This document shows positions 56,243 through 64,000 of a stretch of 64,000 nucleotides of DNA, piece by piece (the first letter of the stretch is position 1; the number at the start of each line of letters is the position of its first letter). This stretch comes from an uncultured Lachnospiraceae bacterium. Its GTDB lineage: Bacteria; Bacillota; Clostridia; Lachnospirales; Lachnospiraceae. The notes beneath the pieces were generated by a model. That model was not told the DNA's origin and did not search any database. It saw only the letters and a program-made list of their open reading frames with translations. The translations under genes and the position numbers were made by a program. The DNA lies in assembly GCA_910587095.1 (NCBI GenBank), contig CAJUMJ010000019.1, forward strand, positions 124,001-188,000. The letters are read 5' to 3'.

Positions 56243-58036
56243 ATGGAGAGAAGAGGAAAAAATGATAGCGGTGTGATCAGACATCTGGCAGGCGGATTGG
56301 CGGGCCTGTTTTTTGCGTTGTCCGTTCTCGGGCATACGGGGGCGTGGGATGCTGCTTCTGTGGTATACGCAGAGGAGAACGATGGGAGCGTCAGCGAGAA
56401 CGACGCGAAGGAGACTGAGTATATCAATCGTTCGTCGGACAGGGTAATCACGGATGACGACCGTTTTGACGCCGACGAGGATCTGCTCTATTATATGAAG
56501 AGCCTGGAGGTCCGCTACAAGCTGGACGAAGAGGTGATGGCCAGACTGCACAAGGTTTTTGACAGCGCGGTTTACTATATCGCCAACACGGAGATGTCAG
56601 TGACGGAGATGTGGGCCTATGTCACTTCCGTGAAAGGATCCATGGACGGCGCGGCTACGGATAAGCTGACGCAGACTACCAGCGAGTTTTTACAGGTGGG
56701 AGACAACTGGCAGACGCCTGTCGTGAGTTACGGGCAGGGCGTATCCATTGTGCTGCCCATTGTCAATTTCGGGACGGAGGAATTAAATGACCTCATCGTG
56801 GAACCTGTGATTTCCACGCTGGTGACGGAGTGGCCTTTTGAGCCGGATACCACCAATTATCTCCAGACGGAGCCGTTTATTCCCGGCTGTCAGACGAAAG
56901 AGGCGGCGATGGCGAATCGCCGGGAGTTTACCTTTCATTTTAAGACGAGAAGCGACGTGATGACGGGGTATTATCCTCTGAAATTCAAGATATCTTACAC
57001 CAAAGCCGGCGTTCGCAGCGAGGAGCCGGCCGAGCTCGTAGTGTATGTGAAGACAGTCGGCAAGCCCGGGAGCGGCATTATCGGCGGTAACGGACAGGAA
57101 GCTTCCGGCTCCAAGCCCCGTATCGTGGTGACCGGTTTTGAGACGAATCCTGCAAAAATTTTTGCGGGGGAAACTTTTATCCTGACGATTCACGTAAAAA
57201 ATACCGCCAAGGATACGGCGGTGACTAACGTGCTCTTTGACATGCAGGCGGCGCTGGAAGGCGAGGATAAAACGAATACGTATTCCGCCTTTTTGCCAAC
57301 GTCCGGTTCCAGCTCGGTCTACATGGAGCAGATCGCGCCGAACACATCGGCGGATATCGAAATTGAGATGACGGCGAAAGCGGATCTTGCGCAGAAGCCT
57401 TATGTTTTGGATGTCAATATGAAGTACGACGCGGGCACGGTTTTTGACCTGACGGACAAGGCAAGCGTGTCGATTCCGATCTCGCAGGAGAGCCGGTTTG
57501 ACACAAGCATCCCGGAAGTGGTGCCCGGCAATATCGAGGTCGGTTCCCAGTCCAACGTGATGTTTAGCATTTACAATACGGGAAAGACTACCCTCTATAA
57601 CGTGCAGGTGAAATTTATCGCGGATTCCGTTGCGGAGGCATCCGCGTTTGTGGGGAACCTCCAGTCCGGTAATACCGGGAATGTGGACGTGATGCTGACG
57701 GGCGCGGCTCCCACCATGGACGACGGCGTTGTGAAGCTGGAAATTTCTTACGAGGATGACGCTGGCAATGTGACCACGGCGGAGAAGGAGATCACGCTCT
57801 TCGTGACGGAGCCTATGATGGACGATATGATGATGGGCGATGATATGATGGGTGACGGTATGATGCCGGAGGACGAGCAAGGAGGCAAGCCAGGTACAGG
57901 CCTGATTGTGGGCGGCGTCTCCGGGGCTGCAGCCGTGGCGGCAGCAGGGGTTGGTGTATTCCTTAAGTTGCGCAAAAAGAAAAAGGCGGCTCTTTTGGAG
58001 GCACAGGAGCTGGCGGAGCTGGAGAAAGATCTATGA
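56243..58036 (+). CDS. Secreted, membrane-anchored CARDB/S-layer-like protein with Met/Asp-rich tail
   Basis: The 597 residues begin with a signal-like helix (LAGGLAGLFFALSVLGHTGAW), then beta-rich extracellular domains of the COG1361/CARDB/NEW3 sort (VVSYGQGVSIVLPIVNFGTEE, then VTGFETNPAKIFAGETF and ILTIHVKNTAKDTAVTNV, and a third near VEVGSQSNVMFSIYNTGKT), and end with a helix TGLIVGGVSGAAAVAAAGVG before a basic tail. Just before that helix is EPMMDDMMMGDDMMGDGMMP, rich in Met and Asp. The gene lies between the ATPase and permease genes of a MacB-like system, so it may replace the periplasmic adaptor MacA on the outside of a Gram-positive cell. That role is inference. GGATAGGG lies before the ATG. 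Confidence 0.82.
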   Translation: MERRGKNDSGVIRHLAGGLAGLFFALSVLGHTGAWDAASVVYAEENDGSVSENDAKETEYINRSSDRVITDDDRFDADEDLLYYMKSLEVRYKLDEEVMARLHKVFDSAVYYIANTEMSVTEMWAYVTSVKGSMDGAATDKLTQTTSEFLQVGDNWQTPVVSYGQGVSIVLPIVNFGTEELNDLIVEPVISTLVTEWPFEPDTTNYLQTEPFIPGCQTKEAAMANRREFTFHFKTRSDVMTGYYPLKFKISYTKAGVRSEEPAELVVYVKTVGKPGSGIIGGNGQEASGSKPRIVVTGFETNPAKIFAGETFILTIHVKNTAKDTAVTNVLFDMQAALEGEDKTNTYSAFLPTSGSSSVYMEQIAPNTSADIEIEMTAKADLAQKPYVLDVNMKYDAGTVFDLTDKASVSIPISQESRFDTSIPEVVPGNIEVGSQSNVMFSIYNTGKTTLYNVQVKFIADSVAEASAFVGNLQSGNTGNVDVMLTGAAPTMDDGVVKLEISYEDDAGNVTTAEKEITLFVTEPMMDDMMMGDDMMGDGMMPEDEQGGKPGTGLIVGGVSGAAAVAAAGVGVFLKLRKKKKAALLEAQELAELEKDL

Positions 58037-59385
58037 AATTTCTTGATTTGCTGCGTATGAGCAGCGGGAATCTCTGGAAGAGAAAAGTGAGAACGATTCT
58101 GACGGTGCTCGGCGTGGTGATCGGGGTTGCGTCCATTGTGGTTATGGTGTCTCTTGGCCTGGGACTGAGCCGGTCCCTGCTTGCCCAGTATGAGTCTTAC
58201 GGGAGCCTGACGCAGGTGACGGTGAATGAGCCGTGGGGCGACTCCTCCTCTGAGGAAGTGAAGCGCCTGGATCAGAAACTGATCGACGAGATCCTGGCCA
58301 TGGAGCATGTGGAGTCGGTATATCCTTTGCTGCGAACCCAGGCGCTTGCCAAGTACGGAAGCTATGAGGGATATCTGCAGTTACAGGGATTGCCGAAAGA
58401 ATACTTTGAGGATCTGAATATAAAGGTGGGCGAGGGGCAGCTTCCCGGCAACGACCAAAATCTGCAATTTTTCTACGGCTGTCAGGTTTTGCAGGATTTT
58501 TATAACTCCAAGGGGAGCGGCGGCAACTACTGGGAAACGGGAATTTTGCCGGATATCGATCTGATGAAAGATCCTATTTTTGTGATTTTTGACATGGACG
58601 CCTACTATGAGTCGGGCACCACGGACGAGAACGGACAGACGAAGAAGCCGCCGAAAAAATACCTGATTGAGACATGCGGCGTGGAGGCGTCGCCCGGAGA
58701 GGACGAGTGGTCCCAGTACGGCTGGTATACCTATTGCGACATCGACCAGCTCATAAAAGAGCTGAAAAAGATTTTTAAGAACAAGAGAATTCCGGGCCAG
58801 CCTACCACTAAGACAGGAAAGCCTTACAAGGAGATATTCTACAGCCAGCTTCTGGTGAATGTGGACAGCATGGACAATGTGGTGGCTTTGCAAAAATCAT
58901 TGACGGATCTGGGCTATGACGCTTACAGTCAGGCCGAGTGGGTGGAATCCGAGCAGAAGACCATGGGCTACATTCAGGCGGTGCTCGGCGGCATCGGCGC
59001 GGTGTCTTTGTTCGTTGCGGCCATCGGCATCACCAACACGATGATGATGTCAATTTACGAGAGGACGAAGGAGATCGGCGTGATGAAGGTGCTTGGATGC
59101 GACCTTAGAAACATCCGCAGTTTATTTTTGATGGAGGCCGGGTTTATCGGATTTATCGGCGGCGTGATCGGCCTGGTTTTAAGTTTTATTCTTTCTGTGG
59201 TGATCAACAAGGTGGCGGCGAACGCCAACGATTATATGAACATGTCGGGAGGCATCTCCTACATTCCCGTCTGGCTCGTGCTTCTTTCTCTGGTGTTTGC
59301 GGTGATGGTGGGCATGGTGGCCGGGTTTTTCCCGGCAAGGAGAGCGATGCGCTTAAGCCCTCTGGCTGCGATACGGAACGAATAA
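58033..59385 (+). CDS. MacB-like ABC transporter permease (FtsX domain)
   Basis: The 450-residue permease begins MKFLDLLRMSSGNLWKRKVRTILTVLGVVIGVASIVVMVS as separate blocks, the typical MacB start (helix with LTVLGVVIG), then a large extracellular domain and three C-terminal helices with the FtsX core YERTKEIGVMKVLGCD and FFPARRAMRLSPLAAIR at the end. It overlaps the surface-protein gene by four bases (ATGA) and shares GGAG upstream. With the ATPase at 55404 it forms a MacAB-like exporter. Substrate unknown; a short gap with repeat copy 3 follows. Confidence 0.93.
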   Translation: MKFLDLLRMSSGNLWKRKVRTILTVLGVVIGVASIVVMVSLGLGLSRSLLAQYESYGSLTQVTVNEPWGDSSSEEVKRLDQKLIDEILAMEHVESVYPLLRTQALAKYGSYEGYLQLQGLPKEYFEDLNIKVGEGQLPGNDQNLQFFYGCQVLQDFYNSKGSGGNYWETGILPDIDLMKDPIFVIFDMDAYYESGTTDENGQTKKPPKKYLIETCGVEASPGEDEWSQYGWYTYCDIDQLIKELKKIFKNKRIPGQPTTKTGKPYKEIFYSQLLVNVDSMDNVVALQKSLTDLGYDAYSQAEWVESEQKTMGYIQAVLGGIGAVSLFVAAIGITNTMMMSIYERTKEIGVMKVLGCDLRNIRSLFLMEAGFIGFIGGVIGLVLSFILSVVINKVAANANDYMNMSGGISYIPVWLVLLSLVFAVMVGMVAGFFPARRAMRLSPLAAIRNE

Positions 59386-59405
59386 CATCGCAAAAAGAGC
59401 TTCTT

Positions 59406-59537
59406 GCACTTGCTGCAGGGCGTCGGAGCCAGCGCCAAAATGCGTGTTTTGTAGCATTTTGTGTGCATCAGTTGTTGCAACTCACACCGAAATAGTTGTA
59501 AATAGGTGCGAAATCTGGCGTGGGTGTGAATTGTAAC
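59406..59537. repeat. TIR-bearing intergenic repeat, copy 3 (inverted, right end lost)
   Basis: Matches the 1908-2062 core in reverse complement over about 132 bases with a few changes, ending GTGTGAATTGTAAC. The other terminal inverted repeat is replaced by unrelated sequence near 59386-59405, so it is a truncated copy. It lies between the MacB-like permease and the secreted protein gene and has no coding potential of note. Confidence 0.85.
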
Positions 59538-59570
59538 GACGGGACGTCGGGAAGAGTGAAGAAAAAACGC

Positions 59571-59600
59571 TTGCGTTTTATGTCGAAAATGTTGTATGAT
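59571..59600 (+). promoter_or_regulatory. Promoter of the four-repeat secreted protein gene
   Basis: TTGCGT (59571-59576), 18-base spacer, TATGAT (59595-59600). The -35 lies in the palindrome AAAACGCTTGCGTTTT. Confidence 0.6.
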
Positions 59601-59658
59601 AGATTTACATAAGTATTTATTATGGAAATCTTATTTGACATAGGATGGAGGAGTGGTT

Positions 59659-60738
59659 ATGAAGAGATATGGGAGAAAGGCCAGACTTTGCACGGCGGCT
59701 TTTGCGGCTTGTAGTATGATGCTTATGCCTGCGGCCGGTACGGGACTTCGCGCGCAGGCGGCGGAGGTCATTGCGACGGTGCAGGGAAAGGTTATGGAGG
59801 AAACCACTTCCAAAATACTGTTTTTGGATACCTCGGAAGGGAAAATGGAGATAAAGATTGACGGGGAGACAAATACCGGTGACTGTAAGGTTTTACTGCC
59901 GGATAAGGAGATCAATGTCTCCGTATCGCATGGTTCCGACGGCTATCTTCACGCGGTCACGATCTCGGAGGAGGCGCAGAAGCCTGCGGTGACGCTGGAC
60001 ACGTCGAATATTTCAAGCGTGGTGGGAACCTTGAACGGGAAAACCACCGAGGATGTTCTTCACATAGATACGGCACAGGGCGAAATGGAAGTAAAGCTTG
60101 ACAATAACACGGATATGAGCGCTTGTTCTTTGCTCGTGGTATCGGGAAAATACGTGGTGCGTTGCGCGAGAGGCGACGACGCTTATATGCACGCGGTCAG
60201 TATTGCGGATGTGGCAAAGGCTTCGGCGGAGGATTCCTATTCCGGGCAGACATACAATCAGGCCCCGGTGACCAATGTGTCGGGAACTACCATGACGGTG
60301 ACGGGGACGGTGAAAGAGGGCACGGAAGAGTCGATGCTTCAACTGGCGTCGTCGGAGGGTGTTTTTACCATTAAGATTGACGAAAGTACGGACACGTCCA
60401 GAGGAATGGTTCTGACTCCCGACAATAAACTGATGGTTACATATTTCCGGGGATCCGACAATTATCTCCACGCCGCTTCGCTTGTCGGAGTCAGGGACAG
60501 TTCCTCGGCCACGGTCGATACTTCCGCACAGGCGACAGTGACCGGTACGGTCAAAAGTAAATCCACGGAGAATATTCTGGTTCTGGATACTTCCGCAGGC
60601 GAGATGGAGTTGAAGATGGACAGGGTCGCAGGGCCGATCGGCTGTAAGACGCTGGTGAAGGATAAGAAGGTTTCCGTGACCTGCGCGAGAGGCGACGACG
60701 CTTACATGCACGCGCTCACGGTCACGGCGGTAAAGTAA
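59659..60738 (+). CDS. Secreted protein with four internal ~65-residue repeats, unknown function
   Basis: From the ATG at 59659 (GGAGGAG 5 bases upstream; the GTG at 59653 is less likely) the protein has 359 residues. A signal peptide (KARLCTAAFAACSMMLMPAAG, cut near AQAA) is followed by four repeats at about 39-103, 120-184, 213-276 and 293-357. Each has the pattern T..ILFLDTS.G.MEIK.D..T and ends V.(V/C)..RG(S/D)D.YLHAV.(I/V), and is probably a beta-barrel-like unit. I do not recognise the family. Two repeats carry extra cysteines. It is preceded by repeat copy 3 and its own promoter, and followed by enolase. Confidence 0.82.
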   Translation: MKRYGRKARLCTAAFAACSMMLMPAAGTGLRAQAAEVIATVQGKVMEETTSKILFLDTSEGKMEIKIDGETNTGDCKVLLPDKEINVSVSHGSDGYLHAVTISEEAQKPAVTLDTSNISSVVGTLNGKTTEDVLHIDTAQGEMEVKLDNNTDMSACSLLVVSGKYVVRCARGDDAYMHAVSIADVAKASAEDSYSGQTYNQAPVTNVSGTTMTVTGTVKEGTEESMLQLASSEGVFTIKIDESTDTSRGMVLTPDNKLMVTYFRGSDNYLHAASLVGVRDSSSATVDTSAQATVTGTVKSKSTENILVLDTSAGEMELKMDRVAGPIGCKTLVKDKKVSVTCARGDDAYMHALTVTAVK

Positions 60739-60811
60739 ACATAAGAGAAATACATGATTTATGCCTCCTTTGCGCATACTGGATATATAAAGTGTGCAGA
60801 GGAGGTTTTTT

Positions 60812-62209
60812 ATGGGCAGTAAACTTAGAATTGTGGACGTACATGCGAGACAGATATTGGATTCCCGGGGAAACCCTACCGTGGAGGCGGAGGTAACCGT
60901 GGAGAAGGAAGTGGGCGGTTGTCAGTACACCGGTCGGGCGGCCGTGCCCAGCGGCGCGAGCACCGGCCGCTTTGAGGCGGTGGAGCTTCGGGACGGCGAG
61001 ACGGTGTACTTTGGGCTGGGGACGACCAAGGCGGTCAATAATGTGAATACCAAGATCAGGGAAGCGCTTCTTGGAATGGATGCCTTTGACCAGGGGCAGG
61101 TTGACCGTGTATTGGTCATGCAGGACGGAACGGACAACAAGAGCAACCTTGGAGCGAACGCCACGCTTGGCGTTTCCATGGCATGTGCAAGGGCGGGCGC
61201 GGCGGCGCTTGGGATTCCGCTTTACCGTTACCTGGGCGGCGCTTACACCAGACTTTTGCCGGTACCGATGATGAATATTTTAAACGGCGGCAAGCACGCC
61301 GACAATACCGTCGACTTTCAGGAATTTATGATTATGCCCGTGCAGGCGGAGAGCTTTGCGGATGGCCTGCGTATCTGTGCGGAGATTTACCACAACTTAA
61401 AAAAGATCTGTAACGACAGGGGGCTTTCCACGGGTGTGGGGGACGAGGGTGGCTTTGCGCCGTCTTTGCCTGACGCGTTCGCCGTGCTTGACCTGATTGT
61501 GGAGTCCATCAAGGCGGCCGGTTATACGCCTGGACAGGATATCAAGATTGCGCTGGACGTGGCGGCTTCCGAGCTTTATAATGAGACGGACGGTGTGTAC
61601 CATTTTCCGGGAGAGACGGAGCTAAAGAGGCACTGGCAGGAGACGGAAGGTTCCTTTGTGTCGGACTGCTACGAGGCGGGCTGCCGGACAGGCGACTGCG
61701 GGGAGATACCTGAGATCACAAGAAGCACGGAGGAGATGGTTGCCTACTACGAGGAGCTGGTGGAGCGCTATCCCATCATTTCCATCGAGGACGGGCTGGC
61801 GGAGGACGACTGGGACGGTTGGCAGATGATGACGAAAAAGCTGGGGGAGAAGATCCAGCTTGTGGGCGACGACCTGTTCGTCACGAATACCAAACGGCTT
61901 GACGCCGGCATCAAGCTGCATGTGGCGAACGCGATTCTTGTGAAAGTAAATCAGATCGGCACGGTCAGCGAGGCTATGGACGCGATAGAGATGGCTCAGA
62001 AAAACGGCTATAAGGCAGTGATCTCCCACCGTTCCGGAGAGACGGAGGATACCTTCATCGCGGACCTTTCAGTTGCCGTAAATGCCGGACAGATAAAGAC
62101 AGGCGCGCCCTGCAGGAGCGACCGCGTAGCTAAGTACAACCAGCTCTTAAGGATCGAGGAGGAGCTTGGGAGCGTGGCATGTTATAAGGAGCCGTTTAAT
62201 AAAGTATAA
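60812..62209 (+). CDS. eno: Enolase
   Basis: Enolase dehydrates 2-phosphoglycerate to phosphoenolpyruvate. From the ATG at 60812 (GAGGAGG 6-8 bases upstream) the protein has 465 residues, about 30 more than usual. Typical blocks are RQILDSRGNPTVEAEV, AAVPSGASTGRFEAVELRD, the GDEGGFAPSL loop, SIEDGLAEDDWDGW, LVGDDLFVTN and SHRSGETEDTFIAD. The extra stretch near 272-305, with HWQETEGSFVSDCYEAGCRT, has three cysteines and looks like an insertion seen in some clostridial enolases. A longer frame from 60794 has no site. It follows the secreted repeat protein by 70 bases. Confidence 0.96.
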   Translation: MGSKLRIVDVHARQILDSRGNPTVEAEVTVEKEVGGCQYTGRAAVPSGASTGRFEAVELRDGETVYFGLGTTKAVNNVNTKIREALLGMDAFDQGQVDRVLVMQDGTDNKSNLGANATLGVSMACARAGAAALGIPLYRYLGGAYTRLLPVPMMNILNGGKHADNTVDFQEFMIMPVQAESFADGLRICAEIYHNLKKICNDRGLSTGVGDEGGFAPSLPDAFAVLDLIVESIKAAGYTPGQDIKIALDVAASELYNETDGVYHFPGETELKRHWQETEGSFVSDCYEAGCRTGDCGEIPEITRSTEEMVAYYEELVERYPIISIEDGLAEDDWDGWQMMTKKLGEKIQLVGDDLFVTNTKRLDAGIKLHVANAILVKVNQIGTVSEAMDAIEMAQKNGYKAVISHRSGETEDTFIADLSVAVNAGQIKTGAPCRSDRVAKYNQLLRIEEELGSVACYKEPFNKV

Positions 62210-62225
62210 AGCCGCAAAAGAGAGG

Positions 62226-62257
62226 ACAGGCGCTTTCCTGTAAACGGGGGCGCCTGT
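62226..62257 (+). terminator. Possible terminator after enolase
   Basis: ACAGGCGC pairs with GCGCCTGT shortly after the eno stop, without a T-tract; weak. Confidence 0.35.
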
Positions 62258-62395
62258 TGACTTGAAACTTTTCCGGGGCGGCGAGTGTACGGCAGACTGT
62301 ACTTTTGAAAGAAGAAATGGTAAGCTGTAAAAGGAAAAGGCGCTTTGGGGAAGAGACATCGGGGCGTAAATACGGAATTGTCAGGGGATATGAAG

Positions 62396-63913
62396 ATGCA
62401 GATTATAAGGAGCAACAAAACACAGTTTGAATATGACATTCAGGCGTTGTTAAAGTCCTTTTATCCGGAGTGGGAGCCGCGGATGCTCGCGCCGGACTCG
62501 GAAGTCAGGGATATAAGGATATTAAAGGGCCAACCGGTGATGTCGCTCTTTTTCGGGGAAGAGGAAGTGACGCTGGAAATATTTTGCGGTTCATCCGGCG
62601 CGGCAGAAACAGAAGATTTACATAAATCAGAAGCACAGGAAGGAAAACGCGACTCGCATGTGTACACATGGCGGCCGCTGGAACAGGCCGGCACTCCGGC
62701 GTACAAAAATGCTTTCAAACGTTTCTTTTATCTGTCCATGCAGGAGGAGACAGGGATCACTTTGCCATGGGGCAATCTGACTGGCATACGCCCCACGAAG
62801 ATAGCCATGACCATGACGGAACAGGGAAAGAGCGAAGAGGAAACAGCGGCTTATTTGAAAGACATGCATTTGGTGAGCGAGGAGAAAACCGCACTGGCTC
62901 TTGACATTGCGAGGAGAGAACGCCGTATTTTGAGCGCCTTGCATTACGAGAAAGGATACAGCCTTTATGTGGGGATTCCTTTCTGCCCGACCACTTGTCT
63001 CTACTGCTCTTTTACTTCTTATCCGATCGGCGCGTGGAAAAAGCGGGTGGGGGAATATTTGACGGCGCTTGAGCGGGAGATTGACGATACTGCGCGTCTT
63101 TGCCGGGATAAAATACTGGATACTGTCTATATCGGCGGCGGTACGCCCACATCCTTGTCGGCGGAGGAGCTGGAAAGGCTGTTAGGGAAACTCAAAGGTG
63201 CGTTTGATTTCAGGCATGTACAGGAATTTACGGTGGAGGCGGGGAGAGCCGACAGCATCACGGAGGAAAAACTGCGGGTGCTTCTGGAAAACGGTGTGAC
63301 GAGAATTTCCGTCAATCCACAGACCATGAAGCAGGAGACGCTTGATCTGATCGGCAGGCGGCATACCGTGGAGCAGGTGGAGGAGGCTTTTCATCTGGCC
63401 AGGAAGATCGGATTTGACAATATCAATATGGATCTTATTTTAGGGCTTCCCGGCGAGAACGCGGCGGATGTTGCGCACACTATAGAGGAGGTCAAGGCCC
63501 TGTCGCCGGATGCTCTTACAGTGCATTCCCTTGCGGTGAAGCGGGCGTCTAAGCTGGGTAAATGGATTGAGGAGAACGGGGCGACCGCCTACAATAACAC
63601 GGAGGAAATCATGGATATCGCGGCACGCGGGGCGGCGGCTATGGATATGGTGCCCTACTATCTTTACCGCCAGAAAAACATGTCGGGAAATTTCGAGAAT
63701 GTGGGTTATTCCAGGCAGGATAAGTATGGCATTTACAACATTTTGATCAACGAGGAAAAACAGACTATCGTCGCGCTGGGCGCAGGCTCCATCACCAAGG
63801 GCGTTTTTCCTGACAACCGGATTGAGAGATGTGAGAATGTCAAGGATGTGGCCCAGTATATGGAGAGAATCGAAGAGATGATAGAGAGGAAACGGCGGCT
63901 TTTAGAGCAGTGA
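62396..63913 (+). CDS. hemZ: HemZ, radical SAM coproporphyrinogen III oxidase-like protein
   Basis: About 505 residues. An N-terminal HemZ-specific region of about 180 residues (RSNKTQFEYDIQALLKSFYPE) precedes the radical SAM barrel with the cluster motif CPTTCLYC (C197, C201, C204), then YIGGGTPTSLS, EFTVEAGR and NINMDLILGLPGE. The family is named for oxygen-independent coproporphyrinogen III dehydrogenation, but HemZ proteins in clostridia lack proof of this and may be HemW-like. I chose the ATG at 62396 because AGGGG lies 8 bases before it; 62390 is also in frame. It follows eno by about 190 bases. Confidence 0.88.
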   Translation: MQIIRSNKTQFEYDIQALLKSFYPEWEPRMLAPDSEVRDIRILKGQPVMSLFFGEEEVTLEIFCGSSGAAETEDLHKSEAQEGKRDSHVYTWRPLEQAGTPAYKNAFKRFFYLSMQEETGITLPWGNLTGIRPTKIAMTMTEQGKSEEETAAYLKDMHLVSEEKTALALDIARRERRILSALHYEKGYSLYVGIPFCPTTCLYCSFTSYPIGAWKKRVGEYLTALEREIDDTARLCRDKILDTVYIGGGTPTSLSAEELERLLGKLKGAFDFRHVQEFTVEAGRADSITEEKLRVLLENGVTRISVNPQTMKQETLDLIGRRHTVEQVEEAFHLARKIGFDNINMDLILGLPGENAADVAHTIEEVKALSPDALTVHSLAVKRASKLGKWIEENGATAYNNTEEIMDIAARGAAAMDMVPYYLYRQKNMSGNFENVGYSRQDKYGIYNILINEEKQTIVALGAGSITKGVFPDNRIERCENVKDVAQYMERIEEMIERKRRLLEQ

Positions 63914-63931
63914 CGGGGCGGGTTGATTTTT

Positions 63932-64000
63932 ATGAAGCGGAAAAAATTCAGGATCATGAGAGCGGTTTGTCTGATTGCTATGCTCGTATGCCTGATCCGG
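63932..64000 (+). CDS. Start of a secreted or membrane protein (cut by window edge)
   Basis: The last 69 bases encode MKRKKFRIMRAVCLIAMLVC and run off the window: a basic N-terminus followed by a hydrophobic stretch, as in a signal peptide or membrane anchor. The gene starts 19 bases after the hemZ stop, so it may be cotranscribed. The family cannot be told. Confidence 0.5.
   Translation, partial: MKRKKFRIMRAVCLIAMLVCLIR

Noticed and set aside
56783..57880. Reverse-strand open frame of 365 codons
   Set aside because: Antisense to the CARDB-like gene; His/Arg-rich shadow composition.

Overview
The window reads as a chromosome segment of an anaerobic Gram-positive gut bacterium, most likely a Lachnospiraceae (Clostridium cluster XIVa) member. 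The pointers are a CIRCE-controlled groES-groEL operon, a clustered gap-pgk-tpiA glycolytic block, HemZ-type radical SAM haem enzyme, a GH112 galacto-N-biose/lacto-N-biose phosphorylase, SpoVB-like and MecA proteins, DUF6033- and CmpB-family proteins, strong AGGAGG ribosome binding sites, and intergenic repeats of a kind I associate with this family. The species cannot be named from the sequence. No rRNA, tRNA, CRISPR array, transposase gene or phage gene was seen.

Layout. 1-5.9 kb: MATE exporter (partial), DAHP synthase, SpoVB-like flippase, mnmA and a PHP phosphatase, with a tandem 163-bp repeat between aroF and the flippase. 6.0-9.5 kb: gap, pgk, tpiA. 9.6-11.2 kb: a GtrII-like membrane glucosyltransferase broken by a frameshift. 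11.3-14.0 kb: a C_GCAxxG_C_C-GGDEF-EAL fusion and a second degenerate GGDEF protein. 14.2-16.6 kb: groES-groEL. 16.6-21.8 kb: two chemoreceptors, a DUF3737 protein and a small CxxC protein. 21.9-27.7 kb: ECF sigma factor, putative anti-sigma protein, two MacB/FtsX-type permeases, a truncated third permease and their ATPase. 28-29.6 kb: purF behind a structured leader. 29.6-37.7 kb: tetR-lnpA, divergent from an operon of SCP2-like protein, alpha/beta hydrolase, stand-alone condensation domain, acyl carrier protein and acyl-AMP ligase. 37.7-46.6 kb: DUF6033, CmpB, Rrf2, BlaI-BlaR1, MecA, DEAD-box helicase, YgjP protease. 46.7-51.5 kb: a small protein, gpmI and a hybrid histidine kinase. 51.6-59.4 kb: GntR(YtrA)-ABC-permease operon, then a MacB-like ABC system with a CARDB-like surface protein. 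59.6-64 kb: a secreted four-repeat protein, enolase, hemZ and the start of another gene.

How genes work together. gap, pgk, tpiA, gpmI and eno cover lower glycolysis in three places. The condensation-ACP-ligase operon has the parts needed to activate an acid, load it on a carrier and condense it with an amine or alcohol; it sits under a TetR operator that also faces the promoter of tetR-lnpA. It is my best candidate for an undescribed biosynthetic system.

A second theme is intergenic RNA-scale structure. Several separate repeat families with hairpins or possible pseudoknots sit between genes, often beginning at a stop codon or ending at a ribosome binding site: three copies in the condensation-ACP-ligase operon, a relative in the YtrA-type operon, another family shared by groES-groEL and the 55.2-kb region, and a 155-bp terminal-inverted-repeat element present three times.
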